Below are positions 14,483 to 18,149 of a stretch of 18,149 nucleotides of DNA, one piece after another; within the stretch, counting starts at the first letter, position 1, and every line of letters starts with the position of its first letter. A program made the position numbers and the translations under genes. The stretch is taken from the NCBI GenBank assembly GCA_006226225.1, contig SBHI01000028.1, positions 1-18,149 of the forward strand, given 5' to 3'. The DNA is from Alphaproteobacteria bacterium. Lineage in GTDB: Bacteria > Pseudomonadota > Alphaproteobacteria > Micavibrionales > CSBR16-224. The notes under the pieces are model-generated. The model was not told the DNA's origin. It searched no databases and was given only the letters and a program-made list of their open reading frames with translations.

Positions 14483-15139
14483 ATGACACCAAAAGCACCG
14501 TCAATGACCGAGGGCAAGGCCGAAAACCTTGAAGTCAGCAAGATTGAAGACAGCCTAAAACAGGTTGCGACGGAAAAACGTGTGCTGGAAGCCGAAACGC
14601 GTTTCGCAGGCGGCGCCTCTTCTTCCGGTACGGATATTACCTCCACAAAAGGAAAAAAAGGCCCGAAAGCCACGACAAAATTCCAACAGCCCTCTATGGG
14701 GGATGCACTCGGGGTCGGCATGTTTGTTGATCAGGTTCTCGGACTGTTGCAGGATTTTCAACCGCAAAAACCGGATATGCTGGGCGGCGGTAAAAAGAAT
14801 GACGGCAAAAAGCCGAAACAGGATAAAGACCTGATGACAACCACTTCGCTGAACCAGTCGAAATTCGCTGCTGGTACGGCACGCGCGAAGCTGGATAATC
14901 TGCTGACGGTCGAAGCCAAGCTGATGGAAGCCCGCGATAACAAATATCTGTTCTCACCCGAGCAGTTGTCACGTCTGGAACAGGGCATTAGCCATCTGCC
15001 TGCTGATTTGCACAAAGAATACGGGCTCGGCCTCAACAGGCTTGAGCAAGCGCTGGACGGCATCAAAGTCAATAACGGACAAAAACCCGGCGTGCGTCAT
15101 CCGGGCAAAAAGAAAGGCCTTGCACAGGCCTCCATGTAA
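14483..15139 (+). CDS. Orphan 218-aa protein, unknown function
   Basis: No recognised family. The N-terminal 70 residues are charged and disordered-looking, with one helix (NLEVSKIEDSLKQVATEKRVLEAETRF). A short hydrophobic patch (GDALGVGMFVDQVLGLLQDF, about 72-91) is too short and polar for a membrane span. A lysine/glycine linker (about 100-118) leads to a helical C-terminal domain (LDNLLTVEAKLMEARDNKYLFSPEQLSRLEQGISHLPADLHKEYGLGLNRLEQALDGI) and a basic tail. The ATG at 14483 has AGGAAAG about 5-7 bp upstream; a TTG at 14465 is a poorer choice. The near-consensus promoter upstream and terminator downstream make it an independent unit. The basic tail could contact nucleic acid, but that is speculation. 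Confidence 0.75.
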   Translation: MTPKAPSMTEGKAENLEVSKIEDSLKQVATEKRVLEAETRFAGGASSSGTDITSTKGKKGPKATTKFQQPSMGDALGVGMFVDQVLGLLQDFQPQKPDMLGGGKKNDGKKPKQDKDLMTTTSLNQSKFAAGTARAKLDNLLTVEAKLMEARDNKYLFSPEQLSRLEQGISHLPADLHKEYGLGLNRLEQALDGIKVNNGQKPGVRHPGKKKGLAQASM

Positions 15140-15160
15140 CATCAGAGAATGACTAAAGAA

Positions 15161-15196
15161 TAAAAAAAACCGCCCGGAATATTCCGGGCGTTTTCT
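15161..15196. terminator. Bidirectional rho-independent terminator in the islet
   Basis: The perfect 20-bp palindrome CGCCCGGAATATTCCGGGCG (15171-15190) is flanked by eight A on the left and TTTTCTTTT on the right. It serves the plus gene ending at 15139 and the minus gene ending at 15198. Confidence 0.9.
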
Positions 15197-15197
15197 T

Positions 15198-15476
15198 TTA
15201 ACGCCGGCCGCCTGTGGCATAACCGCCAAAAGAGTAAGCCGGCGGAGTCGTATTGCGGCGGGATTCATAGTCACGCACGCGTGCTTCCAGCTCATTGATC
15301 AACTCATCTACAGCCTGTTTGCTGGCCGCAACGACTTCGGGATCGTATTTGCTCAGATTGGGATTCACTTCCTTGTCAAAAGCGCGGCGCAATTCGCCCA
15401 GCTCGCGAAGTGTTGTTTTATACTGATTTTCATCCTTTAACGGGTGAAACTCATCTTTTAAAGAATCAGAATTCAT
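15198..15476 (-). CDS. Orphan 92-aa helical protein
   Basis: No recognised family. Residues about 18-78 are predicted to be helical with heptad-like spacing (YKTTLRELGELRRAFDKEVN, then VVAASKQAVDELINELEARVRDYESRR), followed by a glycine/tyrosine tail (YSFGGYATGGRR). There is no signal or membrane helix. The ATG at 15476 is chosen because GAGGGGA lies about 10 bp upstream; an in-frame TTG at 15518 lies inside the predicted promoter. The GATAAT -10 at 15510-15515 would give a leader of about 27 nt. It ends at the shared terminator and follows rpsT on the same strand, in the position where many relatives carry dnaA. Confidence 0.65.
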   Translation of the reverse strand: MNSDSLKDEFHPLKDENQYKTTLRELGELRRAFDKEVNPNLSKYDPEVVAASKQAVDELINELEARVRDYESRRNTTPPAYSFGGYATGGRR

Positions 15477-15509
15477 GACACACGTCCCCTCTATGAAACG
15501 GCTCTCGGT

Positions 15510-15545
15510 ATTATCCAATAAAAATGTATAACAGCCCTAGGGCTG
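15510..15545 (-). promoter_or_regulatory. Candidate promoter with palindrome over the -35, 92-aa orphan
   Basis: On the minus strand, GATAAT (15510-15515) is preceded by a 17-bp spacer. The -35 position falls inside the perfect 14-bp palindrome CAGCCCTAGGGCTG (15532-15545). As RNA the palindrome could also form a weak hairpin ending rpsT, but no U-run follows directly. Confidence 0.35.
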
Positions 15546-15579
15546 AAAAGACTTGAGTTTTAAAAGCACCGGCGTGGAA

Positions 15580-15846
15580 TTAAGCAGCCAGAGCCTTAAT
15601 GCGTCGCGACAGGCGCGACAATTTGCGTGCAACCGTATTCTGGTGCAATACGCCTTTGGTAACGCCGCGCTGAATTTCAGGCTGCGCCAGTTTAAATGCA
15701 GCATCTGCCGCAGTTTTATCGCCGGACGTGATTGCTTCCTCTACCTTACGGATAAAGGTGCGAATGCGCGAAACCCGGTCTCTGTTGATGACCCGGCGGC
15801 GGTCGTTACGACGAATACGTTTTTTTGCAGACTTATGATGTGCCAT
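15580..15846 (-). CDS. rpsT: 30S ribosomal protein S20
   Basis: S20 binds 16S rRNA early in 30S assembly. The 88-aa lysine/arginine-rich sequence starts MAHHKSAKKRIRRNDRRRVINR and carries the usual helix (IRTFIRKVEEAI), the KTAADAAFKLAQPEIQRGVTKGVLHQNTVARKLSRL region and a C-terminal ALAA, all typical. AGGAAGG lies about 5 bp before the ATG. A promoter about 120 bp upstream gives a roughly 90-nt leader. The enoyl-CoA hydratase gene is upstream on the same strand, the order common in alphaproteobacteria. Confidence 0.98.
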   Translation of the reverse strand: MAHHKSAKKRIRRNDRRRVINRDRVSRIRTFIRKVEEAITSGDKTAADAAFKLAQPEIQRGVTKGVLHQNTVARKLSRLSRRIKALAA

Positions 15847-15945
15847 ACAAACCTTCCTAGTTATTCTTCAAAAACGGTCAAAAGCGCGGGATTTCCTACC
15901 CTGTAACACTGCTTCGCCGCTTGGTGAAACCAATACACAAACGCC

Positions 15946-15974
15946 TTTTTAGAGGGTTTCATACCCCAAGTCAA
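15946..15974 (-). promoter_or_regulatory. rpsT promoter
   Basis: On the minus strand, TTGACT (15969-15974), a 17-bp spacer and TAAAAA (15946-15951). The -10 lacks the T at -7, the class of promoter that CarD activates in Rhodobacter. The spacer contains an inverted repeat, GGGT then ACCC with 5 nt between. Confidence 0.6.
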
Positions 15975-16015
15975 CAGGATTTTTACAGAAAATACGTAAA
16001 AAAGACTGCGATGCG

Positions 16016-16792
16016 TTATTTTCCGGAAAAATTCGCCGCGCGCTTCTCGATAAAGGCCTGCATACCTTCTTTTTGATCATCAGTGGCAAAGCTGGCATAG
16101 AACAAACGGCGTTCAAAATGCAGCCCTTCTGCCAATGTGGCTTCATAGGCGCGATTCACGGCTTCTTTCACCATCATCACGGCAGGCAGCGACATATCGG
16201 CAATTGTTCTTGCTGCCTCCAGCGCTTCATCCATCAGTCTATCCAGCGGTACAACACGTGCGGCCAGTCCGGCCTGCACCGCCTCCTCCGCATCAATCAT
16301 GCGCCCGGTCAAACACATGTCCATGGCCTTCGGTTTTCCGATCAGACGCGTCAGGCGCTGCGTACCGCCGAGCCCCGGCAAAGTGCCGATTTTAATCTCG
16401 GGCTGGCCGAATTTGGCATTATCCGCTGCAATCAGGATATCACACATCATCGCCAACTCGCAGCCGCCACCCAAAGCATAACCCGCAACCGCCGCAATCA
16501 CCGGCTTACGGCAAGTTGCCGGCCGTTCCCAGTTTTTGCCGAGCATATTGCCGACATAAACATCGGAAAAGCTTTTTGACTGCATTTCCTTGATATCCGC
16601 ACCGGCGGCGAAGGCTTTTTCATTACCTGTGATAATCATACAGCCGATATTTTCATCAGCTTCGAACACATCCAGCGCGGCGGAAAGTTCGTCCATCAGC
16701 TGCGCGCAAAGCGCATTCAGCGCATCGGGGCGATCAAGGCGGATCACACCGACTTTGCCGTCAATAATTTCGGTTTTGATGAATTCACTCAT
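16016..16792 (-). CDS. Enoyl-CoA hydratase
   Basis: It hydrates trans-2-enoyl-CoA to 3-hydroxyacyl-CoA in fatty- or branched-acid oxidation. The 258-aa crotonase fold is complete: the oxyanion-hole motif AFAAGADIKEM (60-70), GYALGGGCELAMMCD with the first catalytic Glu112, and FGQPEIKIGTLPGLGGTQRL with the second catalytic Glu132. Both glutamates are present, which supports a true hydratase rather than an isomerase. The C-terminal stretch EGLHFERRLFYASFATDDQKEGMQAFIEKR is typical of short-chain (FadB1x/PaaF-like) enzymes. AAGGA lies about 8 bp before the ATG, inside the end of the upstream gene; the gap between the two genes is 5 bp, so they are co-transcribed. The exact chain-length preference cannot be read. 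Confidence 0.93.
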   Translation of the reverse strand: MSEFIKTEIIDGKVGVIRLDRPDALNALCAQLMDELSAALDVFEADENIGCMIITGNEKAFAAGADIKEMQSKSFSDVYVGNMLGKNWERPATCRKPVIAAVAGYALGGGCELAMMCDILIAADNAKFGQPEIKIGTLPGLGGTQRLTRLIGKPKAMDMCLTGRMIDAEEAVQAGLAARVVPLDRLMDEALEAARTIADMSLPAVMMVKEAVNRAYEATLAEGLHFERRLFYASFATDDQKEGMQAFIEKRAANFSGK

Positions 16793-16797
16793 AAGTC

Positions 16798-17172
16798 TTA
16801 TCCTTTCGGCTTGACGGTAATATGAATGCTGATATAGCCCTGCTGCCCTTCGGAAAAGGCGATTTCCAGCACTTCCCCTTCGCGTTCAAAGCTGCTGCCG
16901 CCGATAAATTTCCAACCCAGCTGCGGCAATGTCTCAAGATAAAAACGCTCGGCACCGCTCTTCTCCCCTTTACCGACGGCTTCGGTTTCAACGATGCGGC
17001 CTTCCGGCTTGTCAAACACCATATTTTCATCCAGCTGTTCGATAAAGCCCGGCATCAAAGGCAGGTCGGAGACCGCCGTAAAAAACTGGGACGATGACGC
17101 AAAGCCTGTACCTGAAAACAACAACGGCAAAGCAATGACGCCTGCGGCAAGGCAATTTTTGATCTTCATCAT
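16798..17172 (-). CDS. Small secreted protein of unknown function, 124 aa
   Basis: A signal peptide (1 to about 25, ending GTGFA before SSS) predicts export to the periplasm. The mature region begins with DLPLMPGFIEQLDENMVFDKPEGRIVE and ends in a small alpha/beta domain with YLETLPQLGWKFIGG, FEREGEVLEIAF and GYISIHITVKP. I have seen similar small exported proteins next to enoyl-CoA hydratase/mutM in alphaproteobacteria, but I know no function. Two ATG codons (17170-17172, 17167-17169) are adjacent; GGGAG lies 6 bp before the first. It follows mutM by 25 bp and precedes the hydratase by 5 bp, the middle gene of a three-gene operon. Confidence 0.85.
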   Translation of the reverse strand: MMKIKNCLAAGVIALPLLFSGTGFASSSQFFTAVSDLPLMPGFIEQLDENMVFDKPEGRIVETEAVGKGEKSGAERFYLETLPQLGWKFIGGSSFEREGEVLEIAFSEGQQGYISIHITVKPKG

Positions 17173-17197
17173 ATTTCTCCCTTAATATTGCCTGATA

Positions 17198-18031
17198 CTA
17201 TAACGGCAATTGATGCACGGGACAATAAAAGCTTGAACGTCCCGCCTGCACGATCCGCTCAATCACGCCGCAACAGCCGTTCAGCCCGCATTGTTCGCCC
17301 TCGCGTCCATAGGCCGCCATTTCCAGCTGAAAATAGCCAAGCTCACCCGACGGCTGGACATAGCGGGCATCCCCCAGCGTCGAACCGCCCGCCTCGATCG
17401 CGCGGCTGATCACGCGCCGCACGGCATCGACCAGTACGGCACATTGCATCTTGTCCAGCTTGCCCGCCTGTGTCGCGGGATGCAGACCGGCATGATACAG
17501 TGCCTCGCAAACATAGATATTACCCAGCCCTGCGACGATATGCTGATCCAGCAAGGCGGATTTCAGCGGTGCCTTGCGGGCGCGGAATATTTCAAACAGA
17601 TAATCACTGTGGAAATGTGCTTCATCCAGCGGTTCGGGGCCCATTTTTTGAAAATGCGGCATTTTGTCCAGCGCACCTTTTTTTGCTATCAGCACATAGC
17701 CGAAGCGGCGCGGATCATTGAAGCTGACGCTGCGGCCTTCCGCCGTTTTCAGGATGATATGGTCATGCTTGTCCGCAGCACGGTCAATACGCATCTGCCC
17801 CGACATGCCCAAATGCCAGCAAACATGATAGCCGCTATCCATATCCAAAATCAGATATTTCCCCCGCCGCCGTAACGCTGTCACCGTTGCACCCTGCAAT
17901 GCGCGGCGCATATCAGCGGGAATCGGAAAACGCAAATCCGGCCTGTTCTGGATATATTCCGTGATTTTGCAATTTTCCAGCACGGGCATCAATCCGCGGC
18001 GTACCGTTTCCACCTCAGGCAATTCGGGCAT
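17198..18031 (-). CDS. mutM: MutM (Fpg), formamidopyrimidine-DNA glycosylase
   Basis: It excises 8-oxoguanine and formamidopyrimidines and cleaves the resulting abasic site. The N-terminus MPELPEVETVRRGL provides the catalytic Pro2 and Glu3, with Lys58 in RRRGKYL. The lesion-side blocks HVCWHLGMSGQMRI, FNDPRRFGYV and VAGLGNIYVCEALY (with the helix-two-turn-helix) are intact, as is EAGGSTLGD. The C-terminal zinc finger is unusual: Cys248 and Cys253, then GRSSFYCPVHQ, where the fourth ligand is His273 instead of Cys. Length (277 aa) is normal. AAGGA lies about 9 bp before the ATG. It leads the operon with the small secreted protein and the hydratase, and is divergent from the partial gene at 18082. 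Confidence 0.97.
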   Translation of the reverse strand: MPELPEVETVRRGLMPVLENCKITEYIQNRPDLRFPIPADMRRALQGATVTALRRRGKYLILDMDSGYHVCWHLGMSGQMRIDRAADKHDHIILKTAEGRSVSFNDPRRFGYVLIAKKGALDKMPHFQKMGPEPLDEAHFHSDYLFEIFRARKAPLKSALLDQHIVAGLGNIYVCEALYHAGLHPATQAGKLDKMQCAVLVDAVRRVISRAIEAGGSTLGDARYVQPSGELGYFQLEMAAYGREGEQCGLNGCCGVIERIVQAGRSSFYCPVHQLPL

Positions 18032-18066
18032 TGTCTGTCATCCTTACCGTTTTTTAACGCTGATCC

Positions 18067-18096
18067 TTTATAACTGAAGATATGAACAGGCAACAA
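18067..18096 (-). promoter_or_regulatory. Candidate mutM promoter overlapping a divergent -10
   Basis: On the minus strand, TTGTTG (18091-18096), an 18-bp spacer and TATAAA (18067-18072). The same bases read on the plus strand give TATAAC (18069-18074), a possible -10 for the gene at 18082. The two start sites would compete. Confidence 0.35.
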
Positions 18097-18149
18097 GATT
18101 ATATTCGTGCGCTTTTCGCGGCAGAGGACAGTGACTTGCAGGATGTCGT
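18082..18149 (+). CDS. Start of a gene running off the right edge, possibly an O-methyltransferase
   Basis: Only 22 complete codons are visible (MNRQQDYIRALFAAEDSDLQDV). The YIRxLFAxED pattern at the very N-terminus resembles class I SAM-dependent O-methyltransferases of the caffeoyl-CoA type, but this is too little sequence for a firm call; the neighbour of mutM is often ubiE, which this start does not resemble. A TATAAC at 18069-18074 would place transcription at or next to the ATG, so the message may be leaderless, consistent with only a weak GAAGA upstream. Confidence 0.5.
   Translation, partial: MNRQQDYIRALFAAEDSDLQDV

Noticed and set aside
15511..15519. DnaA-box-like TTATCCAAT downstream of rpsT
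   Set aside because: A single site with two mismatches to TTATCCACA, no AT-rich unwinding region and no cluster; it coincides with the predicted -10 of the 92-aa gene. It does not support an origin.
1..18149. Search by eye for tRNA genes, CRISPR repeats, transposases, toxin-antitoxin pairs and defence-system motifs
   Set aside because: No cloverleaf-like stretch ending in CCA, no regularly spaced repeat, and no recombinase, nuclease-defence or toxin motif was seen in the recognised genes or gaps.

Overview
The window reads as chromosomal DNA from an alphaproteobacterium of moderate G+C. The evidence is the mutM / enoyl-CoA hydratase / rpsT order, sdhE lying close to recG, a CarD-type regulator, a two-gene mlaA-mlaC operon and a separate BC-BCCP acyl-CoA carboxylase alpha subunit. 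The lineage within the class (Rhodospirillales-like or Micavibrio-like) is a guess. I see no tRNA, rRNA, CRISPR array, transposase, integrase or prophage gene. Every stretch over 300 bases contains a gene.

Layout. 1-2294 (all minus): a DegP-family protease cut by the left edge, a 125-aa orphan, a secreted orphan and a PQ-loop (SemiSWEET-like) membrane protein. 2389-6429: sdhE (minus), then a plus-strand pair (membrane-anchored orphan and a DUF2157-like polytopic protein, joined by an ATGA overlap), then recG with a bidirectional terminator. 6493-9473 (minus): a glycine-zipper membrane protein with a strong, operator-like promoter, a beta-carbonic anhydrase, and mlaC/mlaA. 9665-13766 (plus): acyl-CoA carboxylase alpha subunit, UDP-sugar 6-dehydrogenase 17 bp behind it, then carD with its own leader and a strong terminator. 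13820-15545: a small islet of three orphan genes bounded by terminators. 15580-18031 (minus): rpsT, enoyl-CoA hydratase, a small secreted protein and mutM. A gene on the plus strand starts at 18082 and runs off the window.

How the genes fit together. Most are housekeeping: envelope quality control and lipid asymmetry (DegP-like, MlaA/MlaC), DNA maintenance (RecG, MutM), flavinylation of succinate dehydrogenase (SdhE), acyl-CoA metabolism (carboxylase alpha, hydratase), translation (S20) and global control of transcription initiation (CarD). The less explained material is (i) the membrane gene pair between sdhE and recG, (ii) the orphan islet between carD and rpsT, where a 218-aa unknown protein has an almost consensus sigma-70 promoter, (iii) the 18-bp palindrome inside the promoter of the glycine-zipper gene, and (iv) the carD leader, with a perfect TATAAT and a 38-codon overlapping upstream ORF. 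I found no clear evidence of a new defence or mobile system; these four are the best candidates for undescribed biology.
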